Assembly: GCA_964343305.1 (NCBI GenBank)
Contig: CAYFJO010000611.1
Location: forward strand, 1 to 5,806
Length of the DNA: 5,806 nt
DNA from: CAYFJO01 sp964343305
GTDB taxonomy: Bacteria; Planctomycetota; Planctomycetia; Pirellulales; Pirellulaceae
Direction: 5' to 3'
In this document: in pieces, positions 1 to 5,806 of the stretch
How the letters are laid out: each line of letters opens with the position of its first letter
Position numbering within the stretch: position 1 is the stretch's first letter
Notes under the pieces: generated by a model
Told to the model about the DNA's origin: nothing
The model's database searches: none
What the model saw: the letters and a program-made list of their open reading frames with translations, nothing else
Translations under genes and position numbers: made by a program

Positions 1-29
1 GCCTAAAACACCGCGCAAATTCGAATCCA

Positions 30-93
30 CACTAACCCGAAGCGCAAGCGAGGGGCGACGTCCAAGACCCCTCGCTTGCGCGTCGGGTTAGTG
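30..93. repeat. Long inverted repeat (26-bp stem, 12-nt loop)
   Basis: Bases 30-55 pair with 68-93 around the 12-base loop 56-67. Twenty-five of 26 positions are complementary; the one mismatch is A41 against G82. The outer part of the arm reads CACTAACCCGA and the inner part GCGCAAGCGAGGGG. The stem is far longer than a typical intrinsic terminator, and neither strand has a T-tract after it (AATAAT follows on the plus strand). It could still stop transcription from a gene upstream of the window or protect an mRNA 3' end. It could equally be a dispersed REP/MITE-like palindrome. I have an unverified impression that similar 'AACCCGAAGCG...AAGCGAGG' palindromes recur between genes in Pirellulales genomes. 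Confidence 0.85.
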
Positions 94-148
94 AATAATC
101 CGCCTTAGTGTCAGTCATCGGAGTGCCGATCATTAAGTGTGATCCGAA

Positions 149-210
149 TATGCGGATTCTGTGGAAGAGTTGTTCTCGATTGCCGATTGTGCGGATTTGC
201 GCGGTTGACT
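149..210. repeat. Tandem direct repeat, copy 1
   Basis: This 62-base block matches 235-296 without gaps at 58 of 62 positions, at a distance of 86 bases. The differences are at 155, 164, 170 and 179. After the block the copies share only TCGATGAT (221-228 here, 302-309 in copy 2), reached with a 5-base length difference. Read from the ATG at 150 the copy gives a 25-codon frame ending at TGA 225-227, with no Shine-Dalgarno. No function is recognised. Candidates are regulatory binding repeats, part of a structured leader RNA, or the remnant of a duplicated short coding segment. Confidence 0.85.
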
Positions 211-234
211 GGCCTGTCGGTCGATGATTTCGTT

Positions 235-296
235 TATGCGAATTCTGTGCAAGAGCTGTTCTCGTTTGCCGATTGTGCGGATTTGCGCGGTTGACT
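235..296. repeat. Tandem direct repeat, copy 2
   Basis: Second copy of the 62-base repeat, 94% identical to 149-210. It ends in TTGACT (291-296), which resembles a sigma70 -35 box, but no -10-like hexamer follows at 16-18 bases. Both copies contain ATTTGCGCGGT (195-205 and 281-291), and the reverse complement of that 11-mer occurs at 10-20, outside the hairpin. The block lies about 170 bases upstream of the preferred start of the kinase gene, so it could act on that gene's transcription, but nothing in the sequence proves it. Confidence 0.85.
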
Positions 297-455
297 TTTG
301 CTCGATGATCACGCTTTGGATTCTATGTTTCCAACGATCGTCCGTCTTTTTCCGGTGCGACGCGGGCGCATGCCAAAATGCAATTAGGTATACTGACTAT
401 TCAACTGAAACATCCAAGCCTGCACGGCCAACGAGGCAACAAGCGTTGGGGGCCC

Positions 456-460
456 GGAGA
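456..460 (+). promoter_or_regulatory. Probable ribosome binding site for the kinase fusion gene (GTG start)
   Basis: GGAGA at 456-460 lies seven bases before an in-frame GTG at 468, normal Shine-Dalgarno spacing. The competing ATG at 378 has no purine-rich motif at a suitable distance. The downstream gene in this window also uses a strong AGAAGGAG motif, so this organism does use Shine-Dalgarno sites. This motif is the main reason for preferring the 468 start. Confidence 0.5.
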
Positions 461-467
461 ATATCGC

Positions 468-3400
468 GTGGGGAATGCTGATGACAAGCTGACCCGAAAA
501 CCAACATCGGAGACCAGGCCAAGCGATCCAGCCTCGATCGATTCGAAGTCCCAACAAAGTGGGTTTGAGGAAACGATCGACTCTGCGGATGATGCCGGTG
601 TGTCATCACCTGATCAGTTGCAGGACGCTTCCGCGATCGCGCGTCACGAAGCGCGCGACACCAAGGACAAGCCTGAAGCGGCAGACGACCAGAGTCTTCC
701 TAGAGCATTCGGTCGCTACGAAGTCCGGAAACTGTTGGGCAAAGGGGCGTTCGGGGCCGTTTACCTTGGCTTCGACAACCAACTCGACCGCAAGGTCGCG
801 ATCAAGGCGCCGCGGCTGGACGTCGATTCGGAAACGGTCGAGCGCGAATTCTTAGCGGAAGCCCGACAGCTTGCCAAGCTCAACCATCCGGGCATCGTCG
901 CCGTTTACGACGTCGGCATCGACGAGGAAGGGCAATGCTACATCGTCTCGAACTACCTCGAAGGAGAAAGCCTGGACGAGTGGCTAGAACGCAGTCGGCC
1001 CACATGGCAGCAATCCGCCCAGATTGCCGCAGTCATTGCCGATGCTCTGACTCATGCCCATGCTCAGCGAATCGTTCACCGCGATCTCAAGCCGGCCAAC
1101 GTGATCATGACCGAAGGGCTTTCGCCCGTGATCGTTGACTTTGGTTTGGCGTTGAGCGATGCGCAGATGACCGGTCGCGAGAAGGGTATGGTCTCCGGCA
1201 CGCCGACTTACATGTCCCCCGAACAAGCTCGCGGCGAAGGACATCGCATCGATGGACGAACGGACATCTACGCGCTGGGCGTGATTCTCTACCGGATGCT
1301 GACCAGGCAGTTGCCCTTTCAAGCCAAGAACATCAAGGAAATCTTGCGGCAGGTGAAAGAGGACGAACCGCAGCCGCCACGCCAGCTTGTGCCGAACATT
1401 CCGAAAGATCTAGAACGCATCTGCTCGAAAGCGATGGCCAAGGAAGTGCGGCATCGCTTCACGACTGCCGGCGACATGGCCGAAGAATTGCAGCGCTTCC
1501 TGAACCGAGCAGATTCGCCTGCGGAACCGCGGCCGACTGTCGACTTGGTCCCCGACGAAGAAACGCCGCATACACAACGCTTGCCAGCCACTCCATCAGG
1601 AACGCGCGCGCGCGATTCGGTCGCCGGTTCGGGATCATTCGCGTCTCGATCGTCGTCACGCCGCTCGCGCGAAGCGTTGCGGCGACGGATCACACTGGTC
1701 CTTTGCGGCTGCGACATTTTCACGTCCGACGACATCCTCGAATCGCTTGACTCGGAAGAGCAGCAGGAAGTGCTGATCGATTTCCAGCAGTTGTGCCGTC
1801 AAGCCGCCGAAGAAGTTGGCGGAACGATCGTCCAGGCGACGACCGAAGGGCTGTTGATCTGCTTCGGCTATCCCACCGCGCAGGAAGACGCGTCTCAGCG
1901 CGCTGTCCGCTGCGGTCGGCAACTGCTGGACGGCATGGACGAATTCAACCGGCGCTTGCACTCGCGTCATCAGGTCCGCCTGTCGGCCTTTACCGTCGTT
2001 CACAGCGACCAGGCGATCGTCCAGGACAAGGGAGAGGAAGGTGGCGGACTGTCGATCGTTGGCCAGGTGCTCAACGTCGTCAACCAACTCGAAAACTTGG
2101 CGGAACCCAACACGATCGTGGTCACAGATGACACGCATCGACTGGTGCAAGGTTTCTTCCAGTGGGAGTCGCTGGGGACTCAGCGGCTGAAAGGCGTCGG
2201 GCAAAAGGAGCTGTTCCTGGTAACCGGCGAGCGCGCGGCGGGCAGCCGGATCGATGCTGATTCATCTGGGCTTACGCCGCTGATCGGTCGCGATCGGGAA
2301 GTTGGCTTGTTGCAGGAACGTTGGGAGCAGGCGACCGAAGGCATGGGGCAAGTCGTGCTGCTGATCGGTGAAGCGGGGCTTGGCAAGTCGCGTCTTGTCC
2401 ACACACTGAAGGAACATGTGGGGTACGGCCCCGACTCGCCAACAACCAGCACTACGGCAACGATCGTCGAATGGCGTTCCTCGCCGCAACATCAAAACAG
2501 CAGCCTCTATCCGACAACGGATTACTTTGAGCGTTTGTGCGGCTTCGAGCGGCAGGATTCTTCTGCCGAGAAACTTGACAAACTCGTCGACCAACTCGCG
2601 GCTCTCAACCTCGATGGCGATCAGGAGATGGCGCTGCTGGCGTCGCTATTGTCGATCCCACTTAACGGCCGCTTCCCCGCACTCGATCTGACGCCACAGC
2701 GACAGAAGGAAAAAACGTTCGAGTTGCTCATCGAGTGGCTTCGCGAACTCAGTTACAAGCACCCAGTGCTGTTCATCATCGAGGACCTGCATTGGGTCGA
2801 CCCTACGACGCTAGAATTCCTGGAAGACTTCGTGTCTCAGGGGCTCAACGATTCGATTCTCACACTATTGACGTTCCGCCCCGAATTCGTGACGCCGTGG
2901 CAGAGCATGGCGCACCAGACACAGATTGCACTGAACCGGCTCACGAAGCGGCAGATCGGCGAGATGATCGTAGTCAAAGCTGGCGCCGAGAACATCCCGC
3001 AAAGTGTCGTCGACCAGATCGCCGAGCGGACCGACGGCGTGCCGCTGTTCGTTGAGGAATTCACGCGGATGATCGTCGAGTCGGGGACGCTGACCGACGA
3101 TGTCGAAGCGTCGGGTTCCGTTTCCGGTAGTTTCCGCTCGCACGAGATTCCCGCCACGTTGCAAGACCTGTTGATGGCCAGGCTGGACCGCATCGACGCC
3201 AACATCGAAGTCGTTCAGCTAGTCGCCACGATCGGTCGCGAGTTCTCGCAAGAATTGATCTGCGCGGTCTCGCCGTTCGACGAATCGGAATTGCAGGCGG
3301 AACTGGACAAGCTTGTCGCTGCCGAAGTGTTGTTCTCACGCGGCCGCCTGCCGCGCACGCACTACACGTTCAAGCACGCGCTGATCCAAGACGCCGCGTA

Positions 3401-4829
3401 CGGCTCGCTGGTGAAAAAGAAGCGCCAGGAGTTTCACCGCCGAATCGGCGAGACGCTCGAGTCGCGCTTTGCCGACACGGCGGCCACGCAACCGGAACTG
3501 CTCGCGCTGCACTTCACCGAGGCCGGCCTCGCGCCGCAGGCTGTCGATTACTGGGGCCGGGCCGGCACACGGTCGCTCCAACGTTGCGCCCATAAAGAAG
3601 CGATCGAACATCTGAATCGCGGACTGGAACTGCTCGAAACGCAGCCGGAATCGCCCGAACGCTTCCGCCGCGAAATCAAAATGCACACGGAACTCGGCGT
3701 TCCGCTGCAAGCGACGATCGGCTACAGCGCTCCCGAGGTCGAACAGACATACGCCCGCGCTCATGAGCTTTGCACGCAACTGGGCCTGACGACGGAACTG
3801 TTTCCGATTCTTTACGGCATGTTCCGTTATTACATGTTGCAGGCCAAATACCCGAAGGCCCGCGAACTCGGTGAGCAGCTTCTCGAGATCGCCGACCAGA
3901 CACAGACACCGCATTTTTTGGTCGCCGCCAATCGCGCCCGCGGCGGCCCACCTGTCTACGAAGGACGGCACACGGAAGCCGTGCCGTTTCTCGAAAAGGT
4001 GATCGCGATTGAGCCGACGGCTGAACTTCGCGCGGATGTTTATCACTATGATGTGGTCGATCCCTGGATCGCCAGCCGCAGCTATCTTTCATGGGCATGT
4101 TCGCACCTGGGATATCCCGACCAGTCGCTCCAGCACAGCAACGCGGCAGTGCGGATCGCCGAAGAACTCGATCATTCGTTCAGTGCGGCGCTGGCGCTTA
4201 GCTTTTCGCAATGGGTGCATCAGTTCCGCCGCGATGTGGCTCAGACGCGAGCGACCGCGGAACAAGCTTTGGCCATCTCCGAAGAGCATGGTTTTGCTTT
4301 CTGGTACGGCTGGTGCCGCGTGATGCGTGGCTGGGCGATGGCCCAGCAAGGTGAACATGCCGCCGCGATCGGCGAAATCCGACAAGGCATTGTCGACTGG
4401 CGAGCGCAGGGGTCGGAGTTGGGCTGTCATTATTACTACGTGCTGCTGGCCGAAGCGTGCGCCGCCGCAGGCAAGATCGACGAGGCGCTCGGGGCGCTGG
4501 ATGATGCCAGCCAATTCGCCGCCGACACGGGCGAAGGTTTTTACGCGCCCGAGATACCGCGGTTGCGCGGCAAATTGTTGTTGCACCGCGACTCCTCGGT
4601 AACGGACGACGCCGAAGCATGTTTTCGGCAATCGCTAGAGTTGGCCCGCGACCAACAAGCCAAATCGCTGGAACTCCGGGCCGCGCGAAGCCTTGCCCGT
4701 TTGCTGCACTCGCGCGGTCACACATCCGACGCCCGCGAGACGCTCGCGCCGGTCTATCACTGGTTCACCGAAGGCTTCGACACTTACGACCTGCAGCAGG
4801 CAAAGCGGCTGCTGGAATCACTCGAATGA
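468..4829 (+). CDS. Ser/Thr kinase - cyclase-like - STAND ATPase - TPR fusion protein (TOMM system kinase/cyclase fusion family)
   Basis: A large, probably cytoplasmic signalling protein; no signal peptide or membrane helix is visible. Numbering is from GTG 468. Residues 1-81 are acidic and likely disordered. The Hanks kinase spans about 84-346: glycine loop GKGAFGAV 91-98, Lys113, helix-C Glu131, HRDLKPAN 204-211, DFG 224-226, SPE 250-252. All catalytic residues are present, so it should be active. A Ser/Arg-rich linker (384-407) leads to a class III cyclase-like domain (about 408-585). That domain keeps Asp416 and Asn536 but has Glu460 and Gln540 where a metal-binding Asp and the transition-state Arg are expected. 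An AAA_16/STAND ATPase follows: LIGRD from 605, Walker A GEAGLGKS 634-641, Walker B 767-773 ending in Glu-Asp, GVP 857-859. A winged-helix-like part (about 894-981, with FKHALIQDAAY) and TPR-like helices (about 1025-1447) complete it. The family name refers to thiazole/oxazole-modified peptide clusters, but none is visible here. Start: an ATG at 378 would add 30 residues, but GTG 468 has a Shine-Dalgarno and the added segment includes TTA and ATA codons. Substrates and ligand are unknown. Confidence 0.93.
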   Translation: MGNADDKLTRKPTSETRPSDPASIDSKSQQSGFEETIDSADDAGVSSPDQLQDASAIARHEARDTKDKPEAADDQSLPRAFGRYEVRKLLGKGAFGAVYLGFDNQLDRKVAIKAPRLDVDSETVEREFLAEARQLAKLNHPGIVAVYDVGIDEEGQCYIVSNYLEGESLDEWLERSRPTWQQSAQIAAVIADALTHAHAQRIVHRDLKPANVIMTEGLSPVIVDFGLALSDAQMTGREKGMVSGTPTYMSPEQARGEGHRIDGRTDIYALGVILYRMLTRQLPFQAKNIKEILRQVKEDEPQPPRQLVPNIPKDLERICSKAMAKEVRHRFTTAGDMAEELQRFLNRADSPAEPRPTVDLVPDEETPHTQRLPATPSGTRARDSVAGSGSFASRSSSRRSREALRRRITLVLCGCDIFTSDDILESLDSEEQQEVLIDFQQLCRQAAEEVGGTIVQATTEGLLICFGYPTAQEDASQRAVRCGRQLLDGMDEFNRRLHSRHQVRLSAFTVVHSDQAIVQDKGEEGGGLSIVGQVLNVVNQLENLAEPNTIVVTDDTHRLVQGFFQWESLGTQRLKGVGQKELFLVTGERAAGSRIDADSSGLTPLIGRDREVGLLQERWEQATEGMGQVVLLIGEAGLGKSRLVHTLKEHVGYGPDSPTTSTTATIVEWRSSPQHQNSSLYPTTDYFERLCGFERQDSSAEKLDKLVDQLAALNLDGDQEMALLASLLSIPLNGRFPALDLTPQRQKEKTFELLIEWLRELSYKHPVLFIIEDLHWVDPTTLEFLEDFVSQGLNDSILTLLTFRPEFVTPWQSMAHQTQIALNRLTKRQIGEMIVVKAGAENIPQSVVDQIAERTDGVPLFVEEFTRMIVESGTLTDDVEASGSVSGSFRSHEIPATLQDLLMARLDRIDANIEVVQLVATIGREFSQELICAVSPFDESELQAELDKLVAAEVLFSRGRLPRTHYTFKHALIQDAAYGSLVKKKRQEFHRRIGETLESRFADTAATQPELLALHFTEAGLAPQAVDYWGRAGTRSLQRCAHKEAIEHLNRGLELLETQPESPERFRREIKMHTELGVPLQATIGYSAPEVEQTYARAHELCTQLGLTTELFPILYGMFRYYMLQAKYPKARELGEQLLEIADQTQTPHFLVAANRARGGPPVYEGRHTEAVPFLEKVIAIEPTAELRADVYHYDVVDPWIASRSYLSWACSHLGYPDQSLQHSNAAVRIAEELDHSFSAALALSFSQWVHQFRRDVAQTRATAEQALAISEEHGFAFWYGWCRVMRGWAMAQQGEHAAAIGEIRQGIVDWRAQGSELGCHYYYVLLAEACAAAGKIDEALGALDDASQFAADTGEGFYAPEIPRLRGKLLLHRDSSVTDDAEACFRQSLELARDQQAKSLELRAARSLARLLHSRGHTSDARETLAPVYHWFTEGFDTYDLQQAKRLLESLE

Positions 4830-4831
4830 AC

Positions 4832-4839
4832 AGAAGGAG
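4832..4839 (+). promoter_or_regulatory. Ribosome binding site of the GMC oxidoreductase gene
   Basis: AGAAGGAG lies nine bases before the ATG at 4849, a near-ideal Shine-Dalgarno. It sits entirely within the 19-base gap after the kinase gene's TGA (4827-4829). This fixes the start of the second gene and supports one transcript covering both genes, since no promoter fits in the gap. Confidence 0.85.
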
Positions 4840-4848
4840 AATTGCAAG

Positions 4849-5806
4849 ATGTATGACTATATCGTCGTAGGAGCAGGTTCGGCCGGTTGTGTCGTGGCAG
4901 CGAGGTTGTCCGAGAATCCGGATGCGAAGGTACTCTTGCTCGAAGCCGGCGGGCAGGATTCGCATCCTGACGTGCAAGCCCCGGCGAAGTGGCCGACTTT
5001 GTTCGAAACCGAGTTTTCTTGGGGCTACAAGACCGCGCCGCTGCGGCATTGCAACAACCGTGTGGATCACATGCCGCGGGGCAAGTTGTTGGGTGGCTGC
5101 CACAGTGTGAATGCCAACGTCTGGGTCCGCGGACCCCGCAACGACTTCGACAGTTGGGCGTATCAAGGCTGCGCCGGTTGGGGCTGGGAACAAACACTCC
5201 GCCTGTTCAAAAAGATCGAAGATTGGCAGGGGCCTGCCTCGGAACTTCGCGGCGTGGGCGGCCCGCTGTACATCGCTCCACCGGTTGATCCGCACCCCGT
5301 CGCCGCAGCGTTTGTCGAATCGGGTCGCGCAGTCGGTTTGCCCGTCATTGAAGACAACAATGGTCCCGAATTGGAAGGCACTAGCTTCTTCAACCTGACG
5401 ATCAAGAACGGCAAACGAAACAGCGTGGCCAGCGCGTACTTGCGGCCCGCGATGCAGCGCCCGAACTTGACGGTTGTCACCCACGCCGAAACGGATCGGT
5501 TGGTGTTAGAAGGGACTCGCTGCAAGGGCGTCGAATATCGGCACGACGGCCAGGTTAAGACAGCCCGCGCCGACCGCGAAGTGATTCTCTGTGCCGGCGT
5601 GATCGGTTCGCCGCGTGTTCTGATGCTCTCCGGAATCGGCTCGGAAGAAGACTTGAAATCGCTAGGCATTGACGTAGTCGTCAGCCTGCGCGGTGTCGGC
5701 CAGAACTTGCAAGACCATCCGCTGGTCGGCGGCATCAATTACGAATGTAAAGGCTCGCTTCCGAACCGCACAACAACGCCGCCGAAAGCACGATGTGGTG
5801 GAAGTC
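4849..5806 (+). CDS. GMC-family FAD-dependent oxidoreductase (choline/alcohol dehydrogenase-like), 3' end outside window
   Basis: Glucose-methanol-choline family flavoenzymes oxidise alcohols or sugars using FAD. The substrate cannot be told from this fragment. The ATG is set by a strong Shine-Dalgarno, and the FAD-binding beta-alpha-beta fold starts at once: VVGAGSAG at residues 6-13 and LLLEAGG at 29-35, where Glu32 should bind the ribose. The first GMC signature is at 76-95 (PRGKLLGGCHSVNA then VWVRG), with CHS in place of the usual small residues. The second is at 250-264 (GVIGSPRVLMLSGIG), followed by GVGQNLQDHP at 282-291. About 319 codons are visible of an expected 500-560, so the substrate domain's C-terminal part and the catalytic His are beyond the window. 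From about codon 306 the frame loses family-like sequence, which resumes in another frame (NNAAESTMWWKS from 5772). The gene may therefore carry a one-base deletion or a sequence error. It lies 19 bases after the kinase fusion gene and is probably in its operon. Confidence 0.93.
   Translation, partial: MYDYIVVGAGSAGCVVAARLSENPDAKVLLLEAGGQDSHPDVQAPAKWPTLFETEFSWGYKTAPLRHCNNRVDHMPRGKLLGGCHSVNANVWVRGPRNDFDSWAYQGCAGWGWEQTLRLFKKIEDWQGPASELRGVGGPLYIAPPVDPHPVAAAFVESGRAVGLPVIEDNNGPELEGTSFFNLTIKNGKRNSVASAYLRPAMQRPNLTVVTHAETDRLVLEGTRCKGVEYRHDGQVKTARADREVILCAGVIGSPRVLMLSGIGSEEDLKSLGIDVVVSLRGVGQNLQDHPLVGGINYECKGSLPNRTTTPPKARCGGS
5764..5768 (+). other. Apparent frameshift in the GMC oxidoreductase gene
   Basis: Up to the codon for Pro305 (5761-5763) the gene reads well in its own frame. 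From about 5766 the better protein is in the frame of 5766/5769/5772: Pro-His-Asn-Asn-Ala-Ala-Glu-Ser-Thr-Met-Trp-Trp-Lys. In that frame the codons (AAC, GCC, GAA, AAG) match the rest of the gene. The annotated frame gives ACA, GCA, CGA, TGT, GGA and AGT instead. Adding one base, for example a third C at 5766-5767, joins the two frames. No stop codon occurs before the window ends, so the effect on the protein cannot be read here. Confidence 0.65.

Larger units (their letters stand above)
1..467. other. Intergenic/leader region with repeats, no convincing gene
   Basis: No reading frame here has a ribosome binding site, recognisable family or codon use like the downstream genes. The stretch contains a long inverted repeat (30-93), two tandem copies of a 62-base repeat (149-210 and 235-296), and a leader running into the kinase gene. 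A frame from an ATG at 224 to 481 overlaps the second repeat copy and the kinase start. It is Cys-rich, has no Shine-Dalgarno and resembles nothing I know, so it is not called. A TAA at 4-6 could end a gene lying upstream of the window, but one codon is not enough to claim this. Confidence 0.7.

Noticed and set aside
30..93. CRISPR repeat or classic intrinsic terminator
   Set aside because: There is no array of regularly spaced repeats, and the stem has no following T-tract on either strand.
142..157. Imperfect 16-base palindrome resembling an operator (ATCCG ... CGGAT)
   Set aside because: Two central mismatch pairs and the short perfect arms of five bases make it compatible with chance; it also overlaps the first repeat copy.
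291..330. TTGACT as a sigma70 -35 box in repeat copy 2
   Set aside because: No -10-like hexamer lies at 16-18 bases; the bases there are CTTTGG-like. The hexamer also recurs in copy 1 simply because of the repeat.
389..394. TATACT as a -10 promoter box before the kinase gene
   Set aside because: It matches five of six consensus bases, but there is no -35 partner at 16-18 bases and no extended TG motif, so it is not called as a feature.
224..481. Plus-strand 85-codon frame upstream of and overlapping the kinase start
   Set aside because: It has no Shine-Dalgarno, no recognisable domain and atypical composition, it runs through a repeat, and it overlaps the larger gene in another frame.
1603..1614. 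Alternating CG run as a possible slippage or Z-DNA site
   Set aside because: It is only six CG units, in frame in the linker-coding region, and the protein reads on normally on both sides.
3336..4046. Minus-strand 236-codon frame antisense to the TPR region
   Set aside because: Shadow of the high-GC kinase gene: Arg/Phe-rich, no family motif, no ribosome binding site, and the plus-strand protein here matches a known family throughout.
4765..5484. Minus-strand 239-codon frame antisense to the GMC gene
   Set aside because: It is fully explained as the antisense of a clear GMC oxidoreductase, has no motifs of its own, and spans the intergenic junction.

Overview
The window looks like a piece of a planctomycete chromosome, most likely Pirellulales-like. 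This is inferred from a moderately high-GC codon style, a very large soluble Hanks-type kinase fusion, a GMC oxidoreductase of a type common in that phylum, and a repeat-rich intergenic region. No ribosomal RNA or other taxonomic marker is present, so the assignment is an impression.

Layout: bases 1-467 hold no convincing gene. They carry a long near-perfect inverted repeat (30-93), then two tandem copies of an approximately 62-base repeat set 86 bases apart (149-210 and 235-296), then a leader. Bases 468-4829 (or from an ATG at 378) encode one giant protein of about 1450 residues. In order it has an acidic disordered N-terminus, an intact Ser/Thr kinase, a Ser/Arg-rich linker, a class III nucleotide cyclase-like domain with replaced catalytic residues, an AAA_16/STAND-type ATPase, and a TPR-rich C-terminus. 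This is the architecture databases call 'TOMM system kinase/cyclase fusion protein'. After 19 bases, with a clear Shine-Dalgarno, a GMC-family FAD oxidoreductase starts at 4849 and runs off the window end. No minus-strand gene is credible.

The two genes are probably co-transcribed. The first is a cytoplasmic signalling protein that could integrate a ligand or partner sensed by the TPR/STAND half into kinase output. The second is a metabolic flavoenzyme. No TOMM (thiazole/oxazole-modified peptide) biosynthesis gene is visible, so the family name should not be read as a function here.

Points most worth a second look: (1) the GMC reading frame appears to slip near 5764-5768, because the family-like protein sequence continues in another frame; (2) the cyclase domain has lost one metal-site Asp (to Glu) and the transition-state Arg (to Gln), suggesting a pseudo-cyclase; (3) the two upstream repeat copies differ at four positions, all in the same codon phase; (4) the 26-bp-stem hairpin may belong to a dispersed family.
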